Shown here piece after piece: positions 27,430 through 34,991 of a stretch of 64,000 nt of DNA (the stretch's first letter is position 1; each line of letters starts with the position of its first letter). The stretch lies in assembly GCA_040904925.1 (NCBI GenBank), contig JBBDSP010000011.1, positions 186,001-250,000 on the forward strand. The letters run 5' to 3'. The notes under the pieces were generated by a model. The model did not search any database and was not told where the DNA came from. It saw only the letters and a list, made by a program, of their open reading frames with translations. The position numbers and the translations under genes are program-made. This stretch comes from Gracilimonas sp040904925 (GTDB taxonomy: Bacteria; Bacteroidota; Rhodothermia; Balneolales; Balneolaceae).

Positions 27430-27671
27430 GCTGACTATCTGATTGGTAAAATGAACTTCATATTATCTTCAAACTATCTGATTTTATTGGAATGGTTTAA
27501 TACTTTTTCACTTAAAATTGTGCGCCGTTTTTAGTATATTCGATGCCCTTCTCAAAAAGAGAACTGGAAAAATTTGTACCAACTTTAAACGCATTGGAAG
27601 TGAAATTCGTTAACGGCGTTAAGTTGGCTCTTATCGAGTAATTTATCTTTAACACAAAATTTGGAGTAACA

Positions 27672-28841
27672 ATGTCAGAAGGCATTCACACAGGCTTTGA
27701 CGAGCAACAATATCCTCACATTAACAGAGGCCTTGACGGTATCGTAGCTTTTTCAACAACCAAGAGTTTTATAGATGGTCAGAAAGGTGAACTTATCTAT
27801 TCGGGCTACCTGATCGATACCCTGGCAGAAAATGCGACTTTCGAAGAAGTTTGCTTCTTGTTATGGAACGACCGGCTTCCAAATGCCGAAGAACTCGAGA
27901 GTCTTAAGAAATTATTGATAGAGAATCGTGAACTTCCTCAGCCGATTCTGGATTACATTAACGCTACGGATAAAGATGCAGAGCCAATGGCCGTTCTCAG
28001 AACAGCTGTTTCCATGCTGGCTGACTTTGACGATACCAAAGGAAAATATGATGACATTCTTTTTGAAGGTCAGGCCATTGCCATTACTGCGAAGATCCCA
28101 AATATCATAGCAGCCTTCGACCGTGTAAGACATGGCAAGGAAGTAGTAGCACCTCTTAAAGAAGGAAGCACTGCTTTTAATTTCCTTTATATGCTGAATG
28201 GAGAGAAGCCCGGCGAACAAGCCGAAAAAACCATGGATCTTTGTTTGATCCTGCATGCCGAGCATGGAATGAATGCTTCTACTTTTACAGCTCGTACGAT
28301 CTGTGCAACACAATCGGATATGTATTCTGCAGTAACCGGAGCTATTGGCGCCCTTAAAGGTCCATTGCACGGCGGAGCTAACACAGCTGTTATGAATACC
28401 CTACTTGAACTGGACAAAGATCCAGATACAGCCGATGCTGTAGAATTCACCAAGAAGAAATTAGCTAACAAAGAGAAGATCTCCGGTTTTGGTCACCGTG
28501 TGTATAAAACCTTTGATCCGAGAGCCCGATTACTTCAAAACATGTCTAAAGATCTTTCTGAAGAAACCGGCCATCAAGAATTGTATGAATGGTCAATGGA
28601 TATGCTGAACACCATGAAGAGCGAGAAAGATATTGACCCTAATGTGGATTTCTTTTCCGCTACGGTTTATTACTCCATTGGAATTCAGCCTGACCTCTAC
28701 ACTTGTATTTTTACAATGAGCCGTGTTTCCGGCTGGACAGGTCACTTCATGGAACAGGCCGCCAACAATAGATTGATCCGCCCACGCGCCCTTTACGTTG
28801 GCGAGAAGCATCTTGACTGGGTGCCTGTTGAAGAACGATAA
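27672..28841 (+). CDS. gltA: Citrate synthase
   Basis: The 389-residue protein matches the short (type II-like) citrate synthases: N-terminal GLDGIVAFSTTKSFIDGQKGELIYSGYLI, the active-site histidine segment KISGFGHRVYKTFDPRARLL near residue 274, the catalytic Asp region NVDFFSATVYYSIGI and the arginine-type segment SRVSGWTGHFMEQ near 350. It condenses acetyl-CoA and oxaloacetate at entry to the TCA cycle. A 2-methylcitrate synthase cannot be fully excluded, but no prp genes are near. Monocistronic, with two tandem terminators. Confidence 0.94.
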   Translation: MSEGIHTGFDEQQYPHINRGLDGIVAFSTTKSFIDGQKGELIYSGYLIDTLAENATFEEVCFLLWNDRLPNAEELESLKKLLIENRELPQPILDYINATDKDAEPMAVLRTAVSMLADFDDTKGKYDDILFEGQAIAITAKIPNIIAAFDRVRHGKEVVAPLKEGSTAFNFLYMLNGEKPGEQAEKTMDLCLILHAEHGMNASTFTARTICATQSDMYSAVTGAIGALKGPLHGGANTAVMNTLLELDKDPDTADAVEFTKKKLANKEKISGFGHRVYKTFDPRARLLQNMSKDLSEETGHQELYEWSMDMLNTMKSEKDIDPNVDFFSATVYYSIGIQPDLYTCIFTMSRVSGWTGHFMEQAANNRLIRPRALYVGEKHLDWVPVEER

Positions 28842-28863
28842 TCGATCATTGATTTCGTTCATT

Positions 28864-28893
28864 ACGCTGAATTGATTCAGCGTTGATTTTTTG
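28864..28893 (+). terminator. Terminator after citrate synthase (first)
   Basis: Stem ACGCTGAA (28864-28871), loop TTGA, stem TTCAGCGT (28876-28883), then TGATTTTTTG. Confidence 0.85.
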
Positions 28894-28896
28894 ATC

Positions 28897-28927
28897 AGCC
28901 CTGATGCTTTGCATCGGGGCTTTTTTA
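28897..28927 (+). terminator. Terminator after citrate synthase (second)
   Basis: Imperfect stem AGCCCTGATGC / GCATCGGGGCT with a short TTT loop, followed directly by TTTTTTATTT. It comes 3 bp after the first terminator, giving a tandem stop. Confidence 0.85.
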
Positions 28928-28955
28928 TTTCAGATCGTTTTAGACAAGCTCTCTA

Positions 28956-28985
28956 CTCGTTCCAACGCAGGGCGTGTGGAAGGAG
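28956..28985. repeat. REP-like palindromic repeat, copy A
   Basis: Imperfect palindrome ctcgttccaacgcagg...gtggaaggag. Member of a family whose arms are CTCG(T/C)TCCAACGC and GCGTTGGA(A/G)CGAG, with further copies at 29141, 29209, 34954, 38033 and 38109. Confidence 0.6.
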
Positions 28986-29027
28986 TCGGTAGTTCCACTT
29001 TCTAAAAACAGATTTCTTCAGGTCCCC

Positions 29028-29065
29028 AACCAGTAAGGGCGCATGGCCATGCGCTCTTACTGGTT
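29028..29065. repeat. 38-bp near-perfect palindrome
   Basis: Arms AACCAGTAAGGGCGCATGG and CCATGCGCTCTTACTGGTT are contiguous with one G/T mismatch. No T-run follows on either strand, so it is not a standard terminator. It lies in the 410-bp gap between citrate synthase and leuS, otherwise filled with REP-like repeats and a leuS relic. Confidence 0.8.
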
Positions 29066-29110
29066 TAAAAGCTAAGTATGATGTCTATTAAAACTACTCA
29101 TCGAGTTGTT

Positions 29111-29136
29111 TTACTTAACCACCAGATTTATAATTT
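29111..29136 (-). pseudogene. Relic of a leuS 3-prime end
   Basis: Read on the minus strand this segment encodes I-I-N-L-V-V-K-stop, matching the last codons I-V-N-L-V-V-K-stop of the intact leuS 141 bp away. The two 26-bp stretches differ at four sites, all transitions; three are third codon positions. That pattern suggests a diverged allele of leuS, not chance, although it is short. Confidence 0.5.
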
Positions 29137-29140
29137 CTCA

Positions 29141-29167
29141 CTCGCTCCAATGCTCTGCGTTGGAGCG
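29141..29167. repeat. REP-like palindromic repeat, copy B
   Basis: CTCGCTCCAATGC followed by TCT and GCGTTGGAGCG; a 10-plus-bp hairpin followed by TTTTTG. It lies between the leuS relic and copy C. Confidence 0.65.
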
Positions 29168-29208
29168 TTTTTGCAGGGTGAGAATTTCATCAACGAGCTT
29201 CCAGTATA

Positions 29209-29238
29209 CGTTCCAACGCACAGAGCGTGTGGAACGAG
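29209..29238. repeat. REP-like palindromic repeat, copy C
   Basis: Imperfect palindrome CGTTCCAACGC...GCGTGTGGAACGAG, ending 13 bp from the leuS stop codon. Confidence 0.65.
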
Positions 29239-29251
29239 ACTGAAAGGATTA

Positions 29252-31783
29252 CTACTTGACCACCAGATTCACAATTTTACCCGGCACAAAGATCTCTTTT
29301 ACAAGATTTCCATCAGCCAGATATTTGGCTACGTTCTCTTCTGATTTAGCCAAGCCAAGCACGTACTCTTTGTCTTTGGCTTTGTCGGCATCCACGTAAA
29401 GCTCTCCGCGAACTTTTCCATTTACCTGTATCGGATACATGATCTCATCTGCTTTCAAATATTCTTCGTTGAATTCCGGCCAGCCTTCATAGGCCAATGT
29501 ATTTTCTTCACCAAGCATTCTCCAAAGCTCTTCGGTGATATGCGGTGCAAATGGATTCAGAATCTGCACAAATTCTTTGGCTACAGAAAGTGGGATTTCT
29601 TTCCAGTTATTCGCTTCGTTCACGAATATCATCAGCGCTGAAATTCCCGTATTGAAGCGCATTCCTTCAATATCTTCTGTTACTTTTTTAATGGCTTCAT
29701 GCAGTGGTTTCAGGTGTTCTTTCTGAGGCTCAATATCCTTCACTTTATCAGAGATCTCACCGGAATCTTCATCCACCAATAATCTCCAGGCACGATTCAG
29801 GAACCGGTTCACCCCTTCCACACCCTTGGTACTCCACGGCTTCACCTGCTCCAGCGGACCCATGAACATTTCGTACAGTCGCAGAGAATCAGCGCCATAC
29901 TGAGCAATGATGTTATCAGGATTGATGACATTCCCACGACTCTTCGACATTTTATGAGCACGGGCTTCGATCTTTGTATCAGTTCCCTTAAGTACAAAGT
30001 GCTCGCCTTTTTTCTCTACTTTGTCCTCAGCTACCTTTTTACCATCGGGACCTGTGAATTCCATTTCACCCAAGATCATCCCCTGGTTAACCAGTTTCTG
30101 AAACGGTTCTTTGGTAGACACCACGCCAATATCATACAACACCTTATGCCAGAATCTCGCGTACAACAAGTGAAGTACCGCATGTTCGGCTCCACCCACA
30201 TACAGATCTACCGGCATCCAGTATTTTTCATAATCGGGATCAACGGGTCCGCCATCGAACTCAGGACTGATGTAACGCAGGTAATACCAACAAGATCCTG
30301 CCCATTGAGGCATGGTGTTGGTTTCGCGCCTGGCCGGTTTTCCGGTTTCAGGGTCTGTTGTATTGATCCAATCTTTGGCGTTTGCTAAAGGTGGCTCACC
30401 GTCCCCCGTGGGCTGATATTTATCAACTTCTGGAAGTGTCACCGGTAATTCAGATTCCGGTAGGGCTTTATGCTCGCCATCCACGTGAATGATCGGAAAC
30501 GGCTCGCCCCAATAACGCTGACGTGAAAACAGCCAGTCACGAAGTTTATAATTCACGGATTTCTTACCCGCTCCTTTTCCTTCCAGCCACAAAATAATCT
30601 TCTTCTTAGCATCCTTGATCTTCAAACCGTTCAGAAACTCACTGTTGATAGCAGGGCCTTCTCCGGTGTACGCTTTTCCTTCAAAATCTTCGGGTGGCTC
30701 TACGGTACGAATGATCTCCAGATCAAATTTCTCTGCAAATTCCCAGTCACGATCATCCTGACCCGGTACCGCCATAATAGCGCCGGTTCCATAACTCGCC
30801 AATACATAGTCGGAGATCCAAATTGGAATCTCTTTTCCATTGGCCGGGTTGATGGCATACGCGCCGGTAAAAACACCGGTTTTCTCTTTGGAAAGTTCTT
30901 GCCGCTCCAGATCCGATTTCTTGGCGGCCTCATCTTTATAATTTTCTACTGCTTCTTTTTGCTCATCCGTGCTGATCTTGTCCACTAAATGATGCTCCGG
31001 TGCCAAAACCATATAAGTCGCTCCAAAAATGGTATCCGGTCGGGTCGTAAATACTCTCAGCCTTTCGTCATACTCAGCGATCTCGAAATCAATTTCCGCT
31101 CCGATGGATTTCCCGATCCAGTTTCGCTGCATTTCCTTTAGCGACTCCGGCCAGTCGAGTTCTTCCAGATCCTGCAATAGTTCTTCAGCATACTCAGTGA
31201 TCTTAAGCACCCATTGTCGCATAGGCTTGCGGACTACCGGATAGCCGCCAACTTCACTTTTCCCATCAATTACTTCTTCATTAGCAAGCACGGTTCCAAG
31301 CTCGGGACACCAATTCACGGCTACTTCGTCTTCATAAGCCAATCCCTTTTTATACAACTGAAGGAAGATCCACTGCGTCCACTTATAGTAATTTGGGTCG
31401 GTCGTATTAACTTCGCGATCCCAGTCATAACTGAAACCAATAGCCTGAAGCTGCTCCCGAAATTTGTTTACGTTCTTTTCGGTAGTGATGCGCGGATGTG
31501 TTCCGGTTTTAACTGCATACTGCTCAGCCGGTAATCCAAAAGCATCCCAGCCAATCGGGTGCAGTACATTGAATCCCTTCATCCGCTTGTATCGCGCTAT
31601 GATATCCGTAGCTGTATAGCCTTCCGGGTGACCTACATGAAGTCCAGCCCCACTCGGATACGGAAACATATCCAGCACATAATACTTGGGTTTGGAGGTA
31701 TCGGTGGGTGTTTCAAAAGTCTTATTTTCGAGCCAGTACTTTTGCCATTTAGACTCGATCTTATCCGGATTGTAGGAATGCAT
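29252..31783 (-). CDS. leuS: Leucyl-tRNA synthetase
   Basis: The 843-residue class I synthetase has the HIGH-type motif in YPSGAGLHVGHPEGYTATD (~residue 45), the LeuRS-typical editing domain with TTRPDTIFGATYMVLAPEHH, and the KMSKS motif KMSKSRGNVINPDNI near residue 609. The C-terminus ends KEIFVPGKIVNLVVK. It charges tRNA-Leu, and a tRNA-Leu(CAG) gene lies at 44.2 kb. It is monocistronic and ends among REP-like repeats. Confidence 0.97.
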   Translation of the reverse strand: MHSYNPDKIESKWQKYWLENKTFETPTDTSKPKYYVLDMFPYPSGAGLHVGHPEGYTATDIIARYKRMKGFNVLHPIGWDAFGLPAEQYAVKTGTHPRITTEKNVNKFREQLQAIGFSYDWDREVNTTDPNYYKWTQWIFLQLYKKGLAYEDEVAVNWCPELGTVLANEEVIDGKSEVGGYPVVRKPMRQWVLKITEYAEELLQDLEELDWPESLKEMQRNWIGKSIGAEIDFEIAEYDERLRVFTTRPDTIFGATYMVLAPEHHLVDKISTDEQKEAVENYKDEAAKKSDLERQELSKEKTGVFTGAYAINPANGKEIPIWISDYVLASYGTGAIMAVPGQDDRDWEFAEKFDLEIIRTVEPPEDFEGKAYTGEGPAINSEFLNGLKIKDAKKKIILWLEGKGAGKKSVNYKLRDWLFSRQRYWGEPFPIIHVDGEHKALPESELPVTLPEVDKYQPTGDGEPPLANAKDWINTTDPETGKPARRETNTMPQWAGSCWYYLRYISPEFDGGPVDPDYEKYWMPVDLYVGGAEHAVLHLLYARFWHKVLYDIGVVSTKEPFQKLVNQGMILGEMEFTGPDGKKVAEDKVEKKGEHFVLKGTDTKIEARAHKMSKSRGNVINPDNIIAQYGADSLRLYEMFMGPLEQVKPWSTKGVEGVNRFLNRAWRLLVDEDSGEISDKVKDIEPQKEHLKPLHEAIKKVTEDIEGMRFNTGISALMIFVNEANNWKEIPLSVAKEFVQILNPFAPHITEELWRMLGEENTLAYEGWPEFNEEYLKADEIMYPIQVNGKVRGELYVDADKAKDKEYVLGLAKSEENVAKYLADGNLVKEIFVPGKIVNLVVK

Positions 31784-31864
31784 TGATTGTATTTTGGGAT
31801 TCTGTAATTTCTAGAATCCTAAAGATAAGACAATATGATTAAACCATTGAAATGAGTTTTAGCA

Positions 31865-31975
31865 AATCAAGATAATCCTTCAATCCCACAAATCAAGGTT
31901 CAAAAAACTGGAGCTCTTTTATAACTTTTTCCTATTTGAACCATGATTAGAAGGATTATTGGATTAGCCTGATTT
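31865..31975. repeat. GxxExxY-flanking hairpin repeat, copy 1
   Basis: A 111-bp segment starting AATCAAGATAATCCTTCAA and ending near GGATTAGCCTGATTT. It is about 80% or more identical to 32386-32494 in the same orientation, the best-kept parts being the first ~40 and last ~40 bases. The copy is itself an imperfect hairpin: AATCAAGGTTCAA pairs with TTGAACCATGATT and AATCCTT with AAGGATT. Confidence 0.85.
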
Positions 31976-31984
31976 ATGCAGCTA

Positions 31985-32359
31985 CTATCGATATTTATTA
32001 TTGTGAACTCTCTTAAATTCTAAGCTTTTTGCTCCAAAATTTATAAGGAGTCCAATTTCCAAATTATATGCCTCCAGATAATTCATTGCTTGTGCCAGAT
32101 GAACATCCTCTAACTCCTTAATTGCCTTGAGTTCTACAGCAATTTTATTTTGAATAAGAAAATCTACTCTTCTCGAACCAACAATAACCCCTTTGTAAAA
32201 CACGTCCATATCAACCTCTCTAGCATACTTAATCTTTTGTAGATTCATCTCAAGAGCCAATGAACGCTGATAAATTAATTCCTGAAATCCATTTCCCAAA
32301 TCAGCATGGACTTCCATTGCACAGCCAATGATTCGATGCGTTAATTCTTCGTACTTCAT
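31985..32359 (-). CDS. GxxExxY protein (PD-(D/E)XK nuclease superfamily, PF13366-like)
   Basis: The 124-residue protein has the name-giving motif G24-F-Q-E27-L-I-Y30 (GNGFQELIYQRSL). The core VDFLIQNKIAVELKA supplies D66 and E76-L-K78, i.e. the D-x(n)-E-x-K metal-binding pattern of PD-(D/E)XK nucleases. Family function is not established. It starts ATG at 32359 and stops at 31985, 10 bp from repeat copy 1; the other side has repeat copy 2 starting 27 bp upstream. This placement between two near-identical hairpin repeats suggests a mobile or self-maintaining unit. Confidence 0.88.
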   Translation of the reverse strand: MKYEELTHRIIGCAMEVHADLGNGFQELIYQRSLALEMNLQKIKYAREVDMDVFYKGVIVGSRRVDFLIQNKIAVELKAIKELEDVHLAQAMNYLEAYNLEIGLLINFGAKSLEFKRVHNNKYR

Positions 32360-32385
32360 ACCCCTATTAAATTATATGATTACCT

Positions 32386-32494
32386 AATCAAGATAATCCT
32401 TCAATCCCATAAATCAAGGTTCAAGAACTAAGAGCCTTTTTATCTTTAACTGTTTGAACCGTGATTAGAAGGATTCTTGGATTGGCATGATTTT
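32386..32494. repeat. GxxExxY-flanking hairpin repeat, copy 2
   Basis: A 109-bp direct repeat of 31865-31975. It starts AATCAAGATAATCCTTCAA and ends GGATTGGCATGATTTT. The inner inverted arms AATCAAGGTTCAA / TTGAACCGTGATT are kept with one mismatch. Its right edge touches the stop codon of the VapC-like toxin gene. Confidence 0.85.
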
Positions 32495-32871
32495 CACTTC
32501 CCCTTCGAAAAAAAATTCACACTCGGCAACCCATCAAAATCTGAGTCTAAAGTCCATAATTCTGCATCGTATTTTAATGTTATGGCATAGATCATGGAAT
32601 CAGCCATTGGTAATTTGTTTTCAGTATTTATTTGTGCGGCTGTTAGTGCTATTTCCTGATCTACTGAAACCTCTTTCCCATTTGCCATTAAGGCAATCCC
32701 ATCCAACGCCTTTGATTTCCCTAACTCTCGATTTAATACTTTATATACTTCATAAAAACAGATCGAAGGGACCAACAAGTTTTCATCATCTTCTATGATG
32801 GGTTCAAATACATCTGCATATTTATCATCAGTGAAATATTCCAGCCACCCGGAAGAATCAAGTACATTCAA
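32494..32871 (-). CDS. PIN-domain ribonuclease toxin (VapC-like)
   Basis: The 125-residue protein fits the PIN fold with acidic residues D5 (VLDSSGW), E41 (FYEVYK), D91 (MADSMIYA) and D109 (TLDSDF). VapC toxins cut tRNA or rRNA and are neutralised by a DNA-binding antitoxin. Its start overlaps the stop of the antitoxin gene by 4 bp. The stop codon TGA at 32496-32494 abuts the repeat that flanks the GxxExxY cassette. Confidence 0.9.
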   Translation of the reverse strand: MNVLDSSGWLEYFTDDKYADVFEPIIEDDENLLVPSICFYEVYKVLNRELGKSKALDGIALMANGKEVSVDQEIALTAAQINTENKLPMADSMIYAITLKYDAELWTLDSDFDGLPSVNFFSKGK

Positions 32872-33074
32872 AACCGATCCTCCTCCCTGTTTATAGAAGT
32901 ATCAATTCCTTTCGCAAATCCCCGCAATGATTTTGCTTCAGGAACCGGAACCACTTCAATTTTTCCATCAATTGGGATCATTCGTACCCGCTGACCTGCT
33001 TTTAAGTTCAAAGATTTTCTCACTTTGGCAGGAATAACAACCTGAAATTTTGGAGATATTTTTACGGTTTCCAT
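32868..33074 (-). CDS. AbrB/MazE-type antitoxin (SpoVT-AbrB swapped-hairpin domain)
   Basis: The 68-residue protein begins METVKISPKFQVVIPAKVRKSLNLKAGQRVRMIPIDGKIEVVPV, the typical beta-hairpin AbrB DNA-binding fold, followed by a short tail RGFAKGIDTSINREEDRF that would occupy the toxin active site. It is first in the operon, as expected for VapB-like antitoxins, and has an inverted repeat upstream. Confidence 0.92.
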   Translation of the reverse strand: METVKISPKFQVVIPAKVRKSLNLKAGQRVRMIPIDGKIEVVPVPEAKSLRGFAKGIDTSINREEDRF

Positions 33075-33076
33075 AA

Positions 33077-33116
33077 AATTTTACGATTTATTGATCGATA
33101 AAATATACGTAAAATT
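33077..33116. promoter_or_regulatory. Putative antitoxin operator
   Basis: A 9-bp inverted repeat AATTTTACG (33077-33085) and CGTAAAATT (33108-33116), with 22 bp between, immediately upstream of the antitoxin start. A second smaller element CGTAAAATTACG overlaps the right arm. Two half-sites about three helical turns apart suit a toxin-antitoxin complex with two DNA-binding dimers. Confidence 0.55.
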
Positions 33117-33216
33117 ACGATATTAAAATAATCATACCAACCTTTACAATTCCCTCATAGCAGTTCTCCCTGAAATTCCTTTTTATTAGATCGTATTTAA
33201 AACCAATTCTTGCCTT

Positions 33217-34914
33217 ATGAAACCCATTGCTACAATTCTACTTTTTTCACTGTTAACGATTTCAGTCTCAGCTCAATCCATTACGGATATGATTATCACC
33301 TATCAGGCCGATCATGGAGCTCTTGATCGGAAATATTCGGTTCAGCCCTCGGATGAATATTTCGATCGCTTCGATGAGTTGTATACCGATTGGCTTCAAA
33401 AACTGAACGGTTTGAATTTTGATGAGCTTCCCCATTCCCAACAAGTGGATTACCTGTTGTTCAAAAATGATCTTGAACGCTCTGCCTATTTCCTGGATGC
33501 CGACCGGGACCGGTTCAATGATATCGCACAATTTCTGCCCGCAATGGATGAGATCATGTCGTTCATTAACGAGCGGAGAATTGGAAATTCCATGGAGGGA
33601 AAAGAAGTTGCAGAGTGGTTCAACAGCTGGTATGAAGCGGTTCATACCAAAAGATCAGAACTGGAATCACATGGAGTAATGACCAAACAAGAAGCAGCTT
33701 ACCTGGGTGATTCGATTGAAGAATTAAAAGATGAAATTGAAGAAGCCTATGAATTCTATTACGGCTACGATCCGGATTTCACCTGGTGGGTGGAGGAACC
33801 TTTTAAAAAGCTGAATACCTCGCTTAAAGAATATGGCGAATTTGCTCAAAGTAATTTTGACTCGGAAAAAGAAACGGTGGATGAAAGCGGTATTGTAGGA
33901 AATCCCATAGGTGAAGATGAGATCAATCGCAGGTTAAGTTTTGAGATGATCTCCTACACTCCTCAGGAGCTGATCGATATTGCTAACGAGCAGTATGAAT
34001 GGACTCACAATGAAATGCTCAAAGCTTCCCGTGAGCTTGGCTACGGTGATGACTGGAAGGCAGCTTTGGAATACGTCAAAACCACACATGTTCCTGCCGG
34101 AGAACAGCCTCCCCTGGTGAAAGATCTAGCTGAAGAAGCCGTTACTTTCCTTGAAGAACGTGACCTGGTTACCATTCCTGATCTCGCTAATGAAACCTGG
34201 CGTATGGTGATGCTGAGTCCCGAGTGGCAGAAATTTGCCCCTTTCTTTTTAGGTGGCGAAACAGTCCGAATCGCCTACCCTACAAACACCATGACTCAAG
34301 ATGAAAAAATGATGAGCATGCGTGGAAATAATCCTCACTTCTCGAAAGCCGTGGTTCATCATGAACTCATTCCCGGACATCACCTGCAGCAGTTTATGAA
34401 TCAGCGCTATGAGACACAGCGACGAATGTTCCGCACTCCATTTTGGGGAGAAGGATGGGCACTTTACTGGGAATTTGTACTGTGGGAGAAAGACTTCCCC
34501 AATAATCCCGAAGACAAGATCGGAATGCTGTACTGGAGAATGCACCGGGCGGCCCGCATTGTATTCTCCCTGAATTATCATCTCGGCAACTGGACTCCAC
34601 AGGAATCCATTGATTATTTAGTGGATAAAGTAGGACATGAATATGCGAATGCGGAAGCGGAAGTACGCCGTTCTTTTGAAGGAAATTACGGTCCGCTCTA
34701 CCAGATCGCCTACATGGTTGGGGCCATGCAGTTTTATTCTCTGCGAATGGAACTGGTGGATTCCAAGCAAATAACCGAGAAAGAATTCCACGATACCATC
34801 CTACAAAACAACAGCATTCCCGTTGCTATGGTTAAGGCACTATTGACCGGACAAGATCTTAAACCTGATTTCAGATCTGAATGGAAGTTCGGGGATTATA
34901 TAGACGGGATGTAG
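33217..34914 (+). CDS. Secreted DUF885 family putative zinc peptidase
   Basis: The 565-residue protein has a signal peptide (IATILLFSLLTISVSAQ) and the DUF885 layout: helical N-terminal half with GLNFDELPHSQQVDYLLFKNDLE, and a metal-site motif VVHHELIPGHHLQQFMNQRY near residue 382 (HELIPGH, HExxH-like) plus FWGEGWALYWEFVLWE downstream giving the third ligand Glu. Such proteins are probably metallo-peptidases in the periplasm. Monocistronic; a REP-like repeat acts as terminator 39 bp downstream. Confidence 0.9.
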   Translation: MKPIATILLFSLLTISVSAQSITDMIITYQADHGALDRKYSVQPSDEYFDRFDELYTDWLQKLNGLNFDELPHSQQVDYLLFKNDLERSAYFLDADRDRFNDIAQFLPAMDEIMSFINERRIGNSMEGKEVAEWFNSWYEAVHTKRSELESHGVMTKQEAAYLGDSIEELKDEIEEAYEFYYGYDPDFTWWVEEPFKKLNTSLKEYGEFAQSNFDSEKETVDESGIVGNPIGEDEINRRLSFEMISYTPQELIDIANEQYEWTHNEMLKASRELGYGDDWKAALEYVKTTHVPAGEQPPLVKDLAEEAVTFLEERDLVTIPDLANETWRMVMLSPEWQKFAPFFLGGETVRIAYPTNTMTQDEKMMSMRGNNPHFSKAVVHHELIPGHHLQQFMNQRYETQRRMFRTPFWGEGWALYWEFVLWEKDFPNNPEDKIGMLYWRMHRAARIVFSLNYHLGNWTPQESIDYLVDKVGHEYANAEAEVRRSFEGNYGPLYQIAYMVGAMQFYSLRMELVDSKQITEKEFHDTILQNNSIPVAMVKALLTGQDLKPDFRSEWKFGDYIDGM

Positions 34915-34953
34915 TAAATTCACTTCAACTTTTAAAGTCTTATACATTACTGA

Positions 34954-34991
34954 CTCGCTCCGCACGCTCTGCGTCGGAGCGTTTTTTATTT
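34954..34991 (+). terminator. REP-like repeat serving as terminator (copy D)
   Basis: GCTCCG-c-ACGC / tct / GCGT-CGGAGC forms a 10-bp stem with one bulge, followed by GTTTTTTATTT. The sequence belongs to the REP-like family of 28956, 29141 and others. The run overlaps the stop codon of the convergent luxC-like gene. Confidence 0.8.

Noticed and set aside
28956..29238. CRISPR array from the repeated CTCGTTCCAACGC units
   Set aside because: Units are in mixed orientation with irregular spacing (42-185 bp), are palindromic, and occur scattered over 9 kb; no cas genes.
29078..29344. Open reading frame of 88 codons on the plus strand
   Set aside because: It runs through REP-like repeats and the reverse strand of the leuS end, with no homology-like features.
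31865..32494. Repeats around GxxExxY as IS ends
   Set aside because: The repeats are direct, not inverted with respect to each other, the gene is no transposase, and no target duplication is visible. I keep it as an unknown cassette instead.
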